64,000 nt of DNA from Mangrovivirga halotolerans (GTDB lineage: Bacteria; Bacteroidota; Bacteroidia; Cytophagales; Cyclobacteriaceae), in contig NZ_JAPFQN010000001.1 in the NCBI RefSeq assembly GCF_026241165.1, positions 1 to 64,000 of the forward strand, written 5' to 3'. The position numbers and the translations under genes are program-made. Under the pieces are notes generated by a model. That model was not told where the DNA came from. It did not search any database and was given only the letters and a program-made list of their open reading frames with translations. This document shows, one piece after another, positions 27,825-37,305 of this stretch (its first letter is position 1; each line of letters opens with the position of its first letter).

Positions 27825-28610
27825 CTACAATTCCCACTCTTCATTCATGTAATTTATTGCATGATGTGCCGTTAAATCAAACTGACAGGGAACTACAGAA
27901 ATATAATTATTTGCAATTGCCCATTCATCGTTGTCTTCTCCTTTGTCAAAATTAACAAAATTTCCTCCTAACCAAAAATATGGCTTTCCATTAGGATCTC
28001 TACGCTGGTCGAAAACCTCTTCCCATTTTGCATTAGCCTGCCTGCAAACTTTAATACCTTTTACTTTTTCAATTCTTTTTGGTGGAATATTTACATTAAG
28101 CGCAGTGTATTTTGGCAAGCCTCTTTTTAAAGTTTGCTCAGCAATCTTTAATATCCATTCATCGGCATGATCAAAATCAGCTTCAGGGTCATAATCACAC
28201 AGAGAGAACCCGATAGCAGGAGTACCTTCAATTGCTCCCTCTATAGCAGCACTCATTGTGCCACTGTAAAGCACACTAATAGAAGTATTTGCTCCATGGT
28301 TGATGCCACTAACTACGAGATCAATAGTCCGTTCTTTTAAAACATGGTGCTTACCTAATTTCACACAATCAGCTGGTGTACCACTACACTTATACGCTTC
28401 AACTTCAGGGAAAATTCTTTCTTTGAATAACCTGAGTGTATTTCCAATAGTGATCGCATGCCCCATTCCAGACTGTGGACTATCAGGAGCCACAACAACT
28501 ACCTCTCCTATCTGTTTCATGAGGTCTACAAGCTTCCTGATTCCATTAGCCGTTATCCCATCATCATTAGACACAAGAATAAGGGGCTTTTTTTTATTTG
28601 TATTACTCAT
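27825..28610 (-). CDS. surE: 5'/3'-nucleotidase SurE
   Basis: 261 residues, full length. The metal-binding VSNDDGITANGI (13-24), PDSPQSGMGHAIT, YKCSGTPADCV and VSGINHGANTS are the family signatures. SurE is a divalent-metal nucleoside monophosphate phosphatase linked to stationary-phase survival. Its start lies within the last eight bases of the gene at 28603-29274, which suggests co-transcription with it and ribBA. Confidence 0.95.
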   Translation of the reverse strand: MSNTNKKKPLILVSNDDGITANGIRKLVDLMKQIGEVVVVAPDSPQSGMGHAITIGNTLRLFKERIFPEVEAYKCSGTPADCVKLGKHHVLKERTIDLVVSGINHGANTSISVLYSGTMSAAIEGAIEGTPAIGFSLCDYDPEADFDHADEWILKIAEQTLKRGLPKYTALNVNIPPKRIEKVKGIKVCRQANAKWEEVFDQRRDPNGKPYFWLGGNFVNFDKGEDNDEWAIANNYISVVPCQFDLTAHHAINYMNEEWEL

Positions 28611-29274
28611 TAAGGTTATTATAATATTTTGTAATCTCCATTAAGTCATCGGGACGATCGATATCAAAACGTCTTTTTTTAATGTACTGTTTTATCTGAT
28701 CAGATTTATCGTCCATAATATCTAATAACTCCCTTTTCTTAGGTTCGAAAAAATTGATTTCACCACCTTTTCTCAAGAAATAAAAATTAGTTCGCAGAAC
28801 ATAACTTTCAACCCAATAACTTCTGTAATAAAAACTATTATTGTTTGTAGTTGTCCGAGTATCTATATATTCCCTGCCTAACAAGGTTAAGTCTCCTTCC
28901 ACTAAAAGTTCGAAAAACATCATCGATTGATAGTTATTTCGTTCATAAGGAAGAGAATAGAATTTTCGGGTTATCCCCAACACCTGATCTTCAATAATAA
29001 AAAAAACCACTTTTTGGGACGTAAACGTCTGGATAACACCATTATTTATAACCTGAATAATATTATTTTCAAGGTCATATTTCAATTTACCGCTGATTCT
29101 TTTATCGCCTTCCAGAATTGCAGTTCCGGGATGAAACGTTTCAGAGGGAAACTGTTGTGCTAATAAATTATCATTGATGAATAAAAATCCAAAAAATATT
29201 ATAACTGCAAGCCTAATGGTTTTTAAGAATCGAATGTCCCATTTTATCTCGCTTAGTTTTAAGATATTTCTCAT
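28603..29274 (-). CDS. Secreted hypothetical protein
   Basis: 223 residues. The only ATG is at 29274, giving a 40-residue signal peptide with a long polar lead, hydrophobic core [11 protein letters not shown] and cleavage after NLLAQ. The mature part is strand-rich ([40 protein letters not shown]) and ends in a basic helical region ([12 protein letters not shown]). I do not recognise a family. The start lies 62 bases inside the 3' end of ribBA in another frame, an unusually long overlap, while its own stop overlaps surE by eight bases. A non-standard later start cannot be ruled out. Confidence 0.65.
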   Translation of the reverse strand: MRNILKLSEIKWDIRFLKTIRLAVIIFFGFLFINDNLLAQQFPSETFHPGTAILEGDKRISGKLKYDLENNIIQVINNGVIQTFTSQKVVFFIIEDQVLGITRKFYSLPYERNNYQSMMFFELLVEGDLTLLGREYIDTRTTTNNNSFYYRSYWVESYVLRTNFYFLRKGGEINFFEPKKRELLDIMDDKSDQIKQYIKKRRFDIDRPDDLMEITKYYNNLNE

Positions 29275-30418
29275 TATGCTGATTAGGTTTTACTTCTATA
29301 GGCACAGTATCCACAATTTCCAGGCCATACCCTATTAGTCCAGTCCTTTTTTTCGGATTATTACTTATTAGACGAATCTTTTTGATGCCCAGATCCCTGA
29401 TAATTTGAGCCCCTACACCGTAGTCTCTTTCATCCATTTTAAATCCTAAATGTAAATTAGCCTCTACAGTATCCATACCTTCTTCCTGAAGTTTATAGGT
29501 TTTTAATTTATTAATCAGGCCAATTCCACGACCTTCCTGATTCATATAAATAATTACCCCTTTTCCTTCATTCTCTACTATCTCCATAGCTTTGTGAAGC
29601 TGTGGACCACAATCACAACGACAACTTCCAAAAATATCGCCAGTCACACAACTAGAATGGACTCTGACCATTACAGGCTCATCAGGTTCCCAGGTTCCTT
29701 TTACCAATGCCATATGGATATCTCCGGTATTCGTTTGAACATAAGGATGCAACATGAAGTCACCATGATCAGTTGGCATACTCACCACTTCTTCTTTTTT
29801 GATAAGGCTATCTTTCTGTAGGCGATATCTGATCAAATCTTCGATTGAAACTAATAATAAACCAAATTTATCAGCAACTTTTCGTAGATCAGGAAGGCGA
29901 GCCATTGTACCATCCTCATTAAGGATTTCAACCAAAACACCGGCAGGAGCAAGACCTGCTAATCTGGCAAGATCTATAGATGCTTCTGTATGGCCAGCTC
30001 TTCTTAATACTCCTCCTTTTTTTGCCTTTAAAGGAAATATATGTCCGGGTTTACCCAGTTCTTCTGGATCAATATCCGGATTGACTAACGCCTGGATAGT
30101 TTTAGCCCGATCTGATGCTGAAATTCCGGTTGTACAACCATGTCCAATTAAATCAACAGACACAGTAAACGGAGTTTCATAGGCAGCGGTATTTTTCCCC
30201 ACCATTAGCTCAAGACCTAATTCTTCACATCTTTCCTCAATAAGAGGGGCGCAAATTAATCCCCGTCCATGAGTTGCCATAAAATTTACTATCTCAGGAG
30301 TGATCTTCTCTGCCGCACAGACAAAATCACCCTCATTTTCACGGTCTTCATCGTCTACAACAATTACAACCTCTCCCCTTTTAATCGCCTCTATGGCATC
30401 TTCTATTTTATCTAACAT
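29213..30418 (-). CDS. ribBA: Bifunctional 3,4-dihydroxy-2-butanone-4-phosphate synthase / GTP cyclohydrolase II
   Basis: 401 residues. The RibB half (about 1-205) has [31 protein letters not shown] and GVLVEI. The RibA half (about 206-401) has the zinc Cys motif [17 protein letters not shown] and [15 protein letters not shown]. It makes both branches of the first steps of riboflavin synthesis in the cytoplasm: ribulose-5-phosphate to the four-carbon unit and GTP to the pyrimidine. No FMN riboswitch was recognised in the 113 bases upstream. Probably the first gene of ribBA-hypothetical-surE. Confidence 0.96.
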   Translation of the reverse strand: MLDKIEDAIEAIKRGEVVIVVDDEDRENEGDFVCAAEKITPEIVNFMATHGRGLICAPLIEERCEELGLELMVGKNTAAYETPFTVSVDLIGHGCTTGISASDRAKTIQALVNPDIDPEELGKPGHIFPLKAKKGGVLRRAGHTEASIDLARLAGLAPAGVLVEILNEDGTMARLPDLRKVADKFGLLLVSIEDLIRYRLQKDSLIKKEEVVSMPTDHGDFMLHPYVQTNTGDIHMALVKGTWEPDEPVMVRVHSSCVTGDIFGSCRCDCGPQLHKAMEIVENEGKGVIIYMNQEGRGIGLINKLKTYKLQEEGMDTVEANLHLGFKMDERDYGVGAQIIRDLGIKKIRLISNNPKKRTGLIGYGLEIVDTVPIEVKPNQHNEKYLKTKRDKMGHSILKNH

Positions 30419-30531
30419 TGTTTATTGAGTTCTAATTACTTTATATATTAACTGAATTATGGGTTTAAAGTTAAATATGAATCACATCTATATCATACGA
30501 TTGTAGGAAAATACAGTTTCTTTATACATTT

Positions 30532-32487
30532 TCACTTAAAAATCACCACGTTTCCAAGTGCTTTAGCGTATTCCCTTTCCAATTCTTTTAATTCTTTTTG
30601 AATTCTCATACTTTGAATGATCTCATCCTCATCCTTAATTTCCTTCAACTTTTCTTTATTTTCATGAAGCATTTTCTTAACATATGCTAATTTCAACCGC
30701 AATATCACACCGTTGATGACATTATGCAATTGTTCTTCTTCAGAAGGAACAAAGATCAAATGTTTTTTATGCCAGTTTTCGCTTACTTCGTAAGGTTGAA
30801 TAAACATATTTACCAGCCTTTGCTGTAAAACTTCATCTCCAAAGGTCATGAAGTAACTAATATCAGGAGTACCTCCTTCCCGTGCAATTTCTCTATATTG
30901 AGTGAGAATAGCATTAAACTCAGGAGTAATCATTTCAATATCCTCCAATTCTTCCAGGATAAAATGGCTTATAAGGGTTCCTTCATCATCCATTTCATGA
31001 TTTCCATAAGAAATAAGGACTCTTATCAATTCCGACTCCTGTGATTGGATGTAATTATCAACATGAGATGCTAATGCAAGATTTTCTTCTTCAGCAGGCT
31101 GTTCTTCTTTCTGAAGAGGCTCATCTGACTCATACCTGAATCTATCTTTTGCGGATTGCTTCTGCTCATTCCTTCTTTTCTGAATAATAAGCTTATTCTC
31201 TTCCGCAATTAATAAATCTTCATCTACATTAAGATGTGTTGCTGCTTGTTGGGTGTAAACTGTCCTCTTAATTGGATCCGGTATCTTCGCAATGCTTTCT
31301 ACAATCGCTTTGATCGAATCTGCTTTTGCCTGAGGACTTACTTTCGCCTCTTCAGAGTATATTTTTAATTTATATGATACAAAGTCAGTAGCATTTTCTT
31401 TAAGAAATTTTTTAAACTCCTCAGTTCCTAGTTTCTGACTGTAACTATCCGGGTCCTCACCTTCGGGAAATACGAGGACTTTTACATTTAACCCTTTCTC
31501 GAGAATCATATCAATCCCCCTCATGGCGGCTTTAATTCCGGCAGCATCCCCGTCAAATAGAACAGTTATATTCTTAGTATATCTTGATATGAGTCTAATC
31601 TGATCATCTGTCAAAGAAGTGCCACTGGAAGCCACAACATTTGCCACATCAGACATATGCATAGAGATAACATCAGTATAACCTTCAACAAGATAACATT
31701 CATCAAATTGACGAATAGCTTGTTTAGCCTGGAAAATACCGTATAGTATTTTACTTTTATGGTATACTTCAGTTTCAGGAGAATTGACGTATTTCGGTTG
31801 CTTTTTAGAAGGATCTAACTTTATAACCCTGCCTCCGAAAGCAATGACTTTACCGCTGACGTTATGAATAGGAAACATCACCCGGCCCCGGAAACGATCA
31901 TAGACCTTATCTTCTTTTTTTATTATCAGGCCTGCCTTATCGAGATATTCTTCCTGATAGCCTTTTTGCAAAGCTTCTTTATAAAGTCCATCCCATTTAT
32001 CAAGGCTATAGCCTAAATCAAACTCATTAATGATCTTTTCATTGAAGCCACGCTCCCTGAAATATGATAGTCCGACATTTCTACCCTCGTCGGTTTCTTT
32101 AAGCGTTTGATGAAAATATTCAGCAGCATGGTTAAGAACAATCAAAAGACTTTCGCTTGTTGATTGTTTTTGAATAGCTTCCTCTGAGAGCTCCTCCATC
32201 TCAAGCTCAATTCCATATTTATCAGCAAGAATCTTTATTGCTTCGAGATATCCTACCCCTTCAAATTCAGTAATAAACTTAATTGCATCACCTCCTTTAC
32301 CGGAGCTAAAGCATTTAAATATCTCTTTTGAGGGAGAAACATAAAAAGATGGAGTTTTTTCATTGGTGAAGGGACTAAGACCGCGATAATTCTGCCCTAC
32401 CTTTTTTAACTGGACATATTCCCCGATAACATCAACAATATCGACATACGACTTAACCTTTTCTATAGAATCATCTGAGATCTTCAA
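30532..32487 (-). CDS. dnaG: DNA primase DnaG with altered zinc-ribbon
   Basis: 651 residues. TTG at 32487 is the only fitting start: it puts KISDDSIEKVKSYVDIVDVI at the N-terminus as in the family, with a purine-rich AAAGGGAG just upstream that is unusual for this phylum. The zinc-binding motif reads GLSPFTNEKTPSF and FKCFSSGKGG, so three of the four usual Cys/His ligands are Ser38, Thr41 and Ser62, leaving Cys59. The Toprim core is intact (YLVEGYTDVISM, LFDGDAAGIKAAM), and a helical DnaB-binding C-terminus follows. It makes RNA primers for replication. Divergent from mrp. Confidence 0.94.
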   Translation of the reverse strand: MKISDDSIEKVKSYVDIVDVIGEYVQLKKVGQNYRGLSPFTNEKTPSFYVSPSKEIFKCFSSGKGGDAIKFITEFEGVGYLEAIKILADKYGIELEMEELSEEAIQKQSTSESLLIVLNHAAEYFHQTLKETDEGRNVGLSYFRERGFNEKIINEFDLGYSLDKWDGLYKEALQKGYQEEYLDKAGLIIKKEDKVYDRFRGRVMFPIHNVSGKVIAFGGRVIKLDPSKKQPKYVNSPETEVYHKSKILYGIFQAKQAIRQFDECYLVEGYTDVISMHMSDVANVVASSGTSLTDDQIRLISRYTKNITVLFDGDAAGIKAAMRGIDMILEKGLNVKVLVFPEGEDPDSYSQKLGTEEFKKFLKENATDFVSYKLKIYSEEAKVSPQAKADSIKAIVESIAKIPDPIKRTVYTQQAATHLNVDEDLLIAEENKLIIQKRRNEQKQSAKDRFRYESDEPLQKEEQPAEEENLALASHVDNYIQSQESELIRVLISYGNHEMDDEGTLISHFILEELEDIEMITPEFNAILTQYREIAREGGTPDISYFMTFGDEVLQQRLVNMFIQPYEVSENWHKKHLIFVPSEEEQLHNVINGVILRLKLAYVKKMLHENKEKLKEIKDEDEIIQSMRIQKELKELEREYAKALGNVVIFK

Positions 32488-32674
32488 TATTTCTCCCTTT
32501 TTAAATATGCTAGTAGCTATGCGTTTTCCGCAAAATACAAAATTAACTAAATATGTTTTTTGATTGAAATTAATTTCATGTAGTAGTGAAAAAAAATATG
32601 ATTAACTTGCACAAAATTTGTTTAAACTTATTATTAAGTCAAACGTTACCAAAGTAGAAGATCAAAAGATTAAT

Positions 32675-33766
32675 ATGGCAATAACGAAGGAAAAGGTACT
32701 CAGTGCACTCGGAGAGGTGATCGACCCGGATCTAAAGAAAGACCTGGTTACATTAGGCATGATTGAAGACATTGCAATAGAAGATAAAAAGGTAAGCTTC
32801 AAAGTTGTTTTGACTACTCCTGCTTGTCCATTAAAGGAAATAATCAAAAATGATTGTTTAAAAGCTATTGAAAGAAATTTAGGCTCTGATATAGAGGTTG
32901 ATATCGATATGACTTCCAGAGTAACAACAATAAGAGACAACTCCCCTGTTTTGCCTCAGGTTAAAAATATAATTGCTGTGGCTTCCGGTAAGGGAGGTGT
33001 AGGAAAATCTACGATCACAGCCAATTTAGCAGTTGCGCTAAAAAATGAAGGAGCGAAAGTAGGTATTATCGATGCGGATATTTTTGGTCCTTCTATTCCA
33101 ACAATGTTTAATTGTGAAAAAGAACAACCTAGTGTAAGAGAAGTAAATGGCAAAAACCTACTACAACCACTGGAACAATATGGCATCCAGCTTATGTCAA
33201 TAGGATTCCTAGCTCCTCCAGATCAGGCTGTAGTATGGAGAGGCCCGATGGCATCTTCAGCATTCAGACAATTTTTCACCGATACAGAGTGGGGTGAATT
33301 AGATTATCTATTGATCGATTTGCCTCCAGGAACAAGCGATATTCACCTTACACTGGTACAAACAGTACCTGTAACAGGTGCAGTTATCGTAACCACTCCG
33401 CAAAAGGTTGCTTTATCAGATGCACAAAAAGGATTGGCAATGTTTAAGCAGCCACAAATCAACGTTCCTGTATTGGGAATTGTTGAAAATATGGCTTATT
33501 TTACTCCGGAGGAATTACCTGATAATAAATATCACATTTTCGGCGAAGGTGGTGGAAGAAAATTTGCTGAGATAAATAATGTACCGTTTATAGGGGAAAT
33601 TCCTTTAGTAATGGGCATTCGCGAAAGCGGAGATTCAGGCTATCCTGTAACAATGAAAGATTCGCCTGTGGCAGATAACTTCAGAGCACTAGCAAGAAGT
33701 CTTGCTCAGGAAGTAGCAATAAGGAACGCTAAACAGGATAAAACTAAAATTGTAGAACTCAAGTAA
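32675..33766 (+). CDS. Mrp/NBP35-family P-loop protein (iron-sulfur carrier-like) with MIP18 domain
   Basis: 363 residues from ATG 32675; a TTG frame start at 32618 was rejected because MAITKEKVLSALGEVIDPD is the normal N-terminus. A MIP18/DUF59 domain (about 1-90) precedes the deviant Walker A SGKGGVGKST (about 104-113), IIDADIFGPSIPTMF, and DYLLIDLPPGTSDIH. The late segment that carries CPxC in Nbp35/ApbC scaffolds reads MAYFTPEELPDNKYHIFGEG here, without Cys. It probably handles Fe-S clusters in the cytoplasm. The NifU-like gene starts eight bases after its stop. Confidence 0.93.
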   Translation: MAITKEKVLSALGEVIDPDLKKDLVTLGMIEDIAIEDKKVSFKVVLTTPACPLKEIIKNDCLKAIERNLGSDIEVDIDMTSRVTTIRDNSPVLPQVKNIIAVASGKGGVGKSTITANLAVALKNEGAKVGIIDADIFGPSIPTMFNCEKEQPSVREVNGKNLLQPLEQYGIQLMSIGFLAPPDQAVVWRGPMASSAFRQFFTDTEWGELDYLLIDLPPGTSDIHLTLVQTVPVTGAVIVTTPQKVALSDAQKGLAMFKQPQINVPVLGIVENMAYFTPEELPDNKYHIFGEGGGRKFAEINNVPFIGEIPLVMGIRESGDSGYPVTMKDSPVADNFRALARSLAQEVAIRNAKQDKTKIVELK

Positions 33767-33774
33767 CTCTATAT

Positions 33775-34053
33775 ATGACACTCATACAAAAAGTTGAAGA
33801 AGCTATCAATAATATCAGGCCTTATTTAGAGGCTGATGGTGGCGATGTAAAGGTGTTGGATATCAACGAGGATAATATTGTTAAAATCGAGTTATTGGGA
33901 GCTTGTGGAAGCTGTCCGATGAGTACGATGACTCTAAAAGCCGGAGTTGAGGAAGCTGTCAAAAAAGCAGTTCCTGAAATAAACGGTGTTGAGGCAATTA
34001 ATATTACTAAACCCGGAGATCCCCAGGCCAAATTACCCGACACTATGATATAA
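33775..34053 (+). CDS. NifU-like C-terminal-domain protein
   Basis: 92 residues, a stand-alone Nfu domain. IRPYLEADGGDVKVLDI and the cluster-binding LGACGSCPMSTMTLKAGVE (CxxC at 43-46) are typical. Such proteins receive and pass on [4Fe-4S] clusters. Close coupling with the Mrp-like gene (eight bases) suggests that they act in the same assembly route. The following metalloprotease gene starts one base after the stop. Confidence 0.94.
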   Translation: MTLIQKVEEAINNIRPYLEADGGDVKVLDINEDNIVKIELLGACGSCPMSTMTLKAGVEEAVKKAVPEINGVEAINITKPGDPQAKLPDTMI

Positions 34054-34054
34054 A

Positions 34055-36175
34055 ATGATAAGATTTAATTTTTTAGCTCTTCTTATAATAATATTGATTC
34101 AGTTCCGTGCCTTTCCGCAAGAAAAGTGCGGAACTGTTTTATTATCTAAGCAAAAGTATGGAGACTCATATCAAAAAAAGGTCTTAAACTTTGAACGGTG
34201 GCTAAATAAAAAAGAATCAGAATCCAATAAAATATTTAATTTCAATGAAGGTAATGTGGTTCAAATTCCCGTTGTAATCCATATTGTACATAATGGAGAG
34301 CAATTGGGAGTCGAAACTAATATTCCTCAAGAGCAGATTCTTAATCAACTGGAAACACTAAATGAAGATTTCAGGAGAATGAATGCTGATTCAGTTTTTA
34401 CAAGAAGTTTTTTCAAACCCTTCGCTGCTGATACTCAAATAGAATTCGTCCTGGCAAAACAAGATCCGAATGGACTTCCCACTACAGGTATCGTCCGAAC
34501 ACAAGGTCCTCAGAATTCATATTCGTTGAGCCAATCTGATGAATTTGAACTTAAGTCTTCAAGTTATTGGCCTGCGGAAGACTACCTTAATATTTGGGTT
34601 GCAGACCTGAGCTTTACTCTAATAGGTTATGCACAGTTTCCAGTTAGTGATTTACCTGGATTGGAAATTGCTCCAGATAATAGACTTACTGATGGAGTAG
34701 CTATAGATTATGAATATTTTGGAACAGGATTTAATACAGTCCCATCCAGTAAAGGCAGGACCCTTACTCATGAAATTGGCCATTTTTTTGGTTTAAGACA
34801 TATTTGGGGTGATGGAAGTTGTGATGCCAGTGATTATGTAGCTGACACTCCAAATCAGTTAACTTCTACAAATGGTTGTCCGGAAATTAGTTTTACTTGT
34901 GAAAGTGAAGATATGTTTGAAAATTATATGGATTATACTCGTGATGAATGCATGAACATTTTCACCCGGGATCAATCTTCCAGAATGCATATAGTTTTAA
35001 ATGAAAGTCCACGAAGAGCAAGCCTTCTGACTTCTCCGGGCCTGATTCCCCCTGAGGAATATAACAATGACCTTCGAATAGGTGATATATTATATCCTGG
35101 ATTAATTCATTCAGATGAAATTTTGACTCCTGAGTTTGAAATCATTAATGCAGGAAAAACGGCTGTAGAAGATTTCACTATAGATATTATTGGTGGATCG
35201 AACAGAATAACATTAACACCTACCTCTCCCATCCCGGCAGGGGAATCAGTTATTGTATCTGGAGCTGACCTGACTTTGTTAGAATCTGAAAATTTTAAAC
35301 AGGAAATTTTAGTGAAAATTAATTTTTCCGAAGACGAAAATTTATCTGACAACACTAAAAACAAGACTTTTTATTATCATCCTTTTCAATTGGTTGTACC
35401 ATTTAGAGAACGATTCGAAGGACCAACCAATTGGTTGAATATTGATGAAGAAAATCAATTAAAATGGCAGTATACTAATTCAGTATTTTCACCTTCGGGA
35501 GAGTCTTGTATAGTAGGAACTTTTGACAATATATTTGAAACAATTGGTAACCCAATAATCATTACACCCGAATTTGATCTTTCCGAAACTAATGAAGCTT
35601 CAGTTTTTATTGATGTAAGCTACAGACCTGCTTCAGGTACAATAACTGATATATTAAATATACTTTTATCTACAAATGGTGGCGAAAGCTTTGATGTAAA
35701 TTTAGCAACCATTTCAGCAAGTACATTAAACTCTGAACCTTTTAGAGGATCATGGCAACCCTCTTCTATCTCTGACTGGACAAGGGTATTTATTGACCTT
35801 ACAGATTATGCTGGAGAAAAAAATTTAAGAATGGCATTTCAGGGTATTAACAATGGTAGTAATAATTTTTATTTCGACAACATCGAATTATTTCTGAGTA
35901 ACAATCCAGAGCCATTATTTTTGAATGAACCTGATGTAAGAGTGTATCCAAACCCTTCAATTGATTATACGAACATCTCATTCTATCTTGATAAAATACA
36001 GGATCTCAACATAAGGTTAATAAACAGTAGAGGTCAAATTCTGGAAGAAAATCGAATAGAAAATGTGCTTAATCAAAATTACCGTCAAGACTTAAGAAAT
36101 TTAAGTTCAGGAATATATTTTATTCAAATTCAAGGAGAAACTTTCACGACAACTAAAAGAATCCTCAGGCAGTAA
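34055..36175 (+). CDS. M43 pappalysin-like zinc metalloprotease with T9SS sorting domain
   Basis: 706 residues. Signal peptide about 1-22. The zinc-binding motif LTHEIGHFFGLRHIWGDG is near 236-253, followed by the Met-turn region ENYMDYTRDECMNIFT; together these identify the M43/cytophagalysin type. Beta-sandwich domains (about 330-620) follow, then the C-terminal T9SS type A domain (VRVYPNPSIDYTNISF, and LSSGIYFIQI near the end). It is exported across the outer membrane by T9SS and cut or anchored there. It may start a unit with or follow from the NifU-like gene (one base apart), although its function is unrelated. Confidence 0.93.
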   Translation: MIRFNFLALLIIILIQFRAFPQEKCGTVLLSKQKYGDSYQKKVLNFERWLNKKESESNKIFNFNEGNVVQIPVVIHIVHNGEQLGVETNIPQEQILNQLETLNEDFRRMNADSVFTRSFFKPFAADTQIEFVLAKQDPNGLPTTGIVRTQGPQNSYSLSQSDEFELKSSSYWPAEDYLNIWVADLSFTLIGYAQFPVSDLPGLEIAPDNRLTDGVAIDYEYFGTGFNTVPSSKGRTLTHEIGHFFGLRHIWGDGSCDASDYVADTPNQLTSTNGCPEISFTCESEDMFENYMDYTRDECMNIFTRDQSSRMHIVLNESPRRASLLTSPGLIPPEEYNNDLRIGDILYPGLIHSDEILTPEFEIINAGKTAVEDFTIDIIGGSNRITLTPTSPIPAGESVIVSGADLTLLESENFKQEILVKINFSEDENLSDNTKNKTFYYHPFQLVVPFRERFEGPTNWLNIDEENQLKWQYTNSVFSPSGESCIVGTFDNIFETIGNPIIITPEFDLSETNEASVFIDVSYRPASGTITDILNILLSTNGGESFDVNLATISASTLNSEPFRGSWQPSSISDWTRVFIDLTDYAGEKNLRMAFQGINNGSNNFYFDNIELFLSNNPEPLFLNEPDVRVYPNPSIDYTNISFYLDKIQDLNIRLINSRGQILEENRIENVLNQNYRQDLRNLSSGIYFIQIQGETFTTTKRILRQ

Positions 36176-36225
36176 TATATATAGAGTATTTTTTAATATT
36201 TTAGCCATCCAGTTATAAATTATCA

Positions 36226-37302
36226 ATGCAAAAAAAGAAAGTAGCACTTTTATACGGAGGTAAATCTGTGGAACATGATATTTCTATCAGATCTGCAAAG
36301 AACATATTTGATGCAGTAGACAAAGAGAAATATCAGGTTTATTGTATAGGAATATCCAAAACCGGAGGATGGTATCTTACGGACAAGGTTATTAATAATA
36401 TAACTCAAGGCGTACCTTTATCTTTACAACTCAACAATGGTAAAATGTCTTTCTCAACCGCAGAAGGGCAAAACTTACTTTTTGATGTTGCTTTTCCTGC
36501 ACTTCATGGAACAGATGGTGAGGATGGCAATATTCAAGGAATGCTGGAAGTTACCGGAACTGCTTATGCGGGATCTGATGTAATGGGTTCTTCCATTGCA
36601 ATGAATAAATTTTTCACTAAGCAAATACTTGAAAAGCAAGGCATTCCTGTTTGTAAATATCTTTATTTCACATACCAGGACGATCCCGAATTTGAATTCA
36701 TTACTGATAAATTAGGGCTTCCTTTTATAATTAAACCTATAAACCTTGGTTCTTCAGTGGGCGTTTCAAAAGTAAAATCCAAAGCAGATTTTAAAACAGC
36801 ATTGAAAGAAGCCTTTAAATACGATAATGAAATAATCGCTGAAGAGTTTGTTTCAGCCAGGGAACTTGAATGCAGTGTGCTCGTAGAAAACAACGAAATA
36901 AAAGCTTCTGTTCCAGGAGAAATAGTCGTTGACAAAGAATATGAATTTTATACTTTTCAGGCAAAATATGTTGATAGCAAAGCTGCTAAGCTGGAAATTC
37001 CTGCTTCAGTACCTGAAAACATAGAAAATACTATTAAGAATCTATCCATCAATGCATTCAAAGCGGTTGGGTGCCAGGGATTTGCCAGAGTAGATGTTTT
37101 TTACCAGGAAGACCAGGGAATGTGTTACATTAATGAAATTAATACAATTCCTGGATTCACTAATTCTTCAATGTTTCCAATGATGTGGAAGCATGATGGA
37201 TACACTTTTTCAAGCCTCATCGATACAATTATTACTGAGGCAATATATCGCTTTGAAAGAAAAACACGTTTAAAAACTAACTTTAATTCAGGATTAGAGT
37301 AA
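36226..37302 (+). CDS. ddl: D-alanine--D-alanine ligase
   Basis: 358 residues, full length, ATP-grasp fold. Visible family parts are VALLYGGKSVEHDISIRSA, ALHGTDGEDGNIQGML, FIIKPINLGSSVGVSKV, EEFVSARELECSVLV and YINEINTIPGFTNSSMFP. It makes D-Ala-D-Ala for peptidoglycan stems in the cytoplasm. Four bases separate it from the PASTA gene. With the PASTA protein and a T9SS protein it appears to form a cell-envelope operon. Confidence 0.97.
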   Translation: MQKKKVALLYGGKSVEHDISIRSAKNIFDAVDKEKYQVYCIGISKTGGWYLTDKVINNITQGVPLSLQLNNGKMSFSTAEGQNLLFDVAFPALHGTDGEDGNIQGMLEVTGTAYAGSDVMGSSIAMNKFFTKQILEKQGIPVCKYLYFTYQDDPEFEFITDKLGLPFIIKPINLGSSVGVSKVKSKADFKTALKEAFKYDNEIIAEEFVSARELECSVLVENNEIKASVPGEIVVDKEYEFYTFQAKYVDSKAAKLEIPASVPENIENTIKNLSINAFKAVGCQGFARVDVFYQEDQGMCYINEINTIPGFTNSSMFPMMWKHDGYTFSSLIDTIITEAIYRFERKTRLKTNFNSGLE

Positions 37303-37305
37303 AAT

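Noticed and set aside
30419-30531. FMN riboswitch before ribBA
   Set aside because: The 113-base gap is AT-rich and too short, without the conserved RFN blocks.
32618-32674. TTG start extending the Mrp-like protein by 19 residues
   Set aside because: The extension does not match the family and the ATG at 32675 gives the normal N-terminus.
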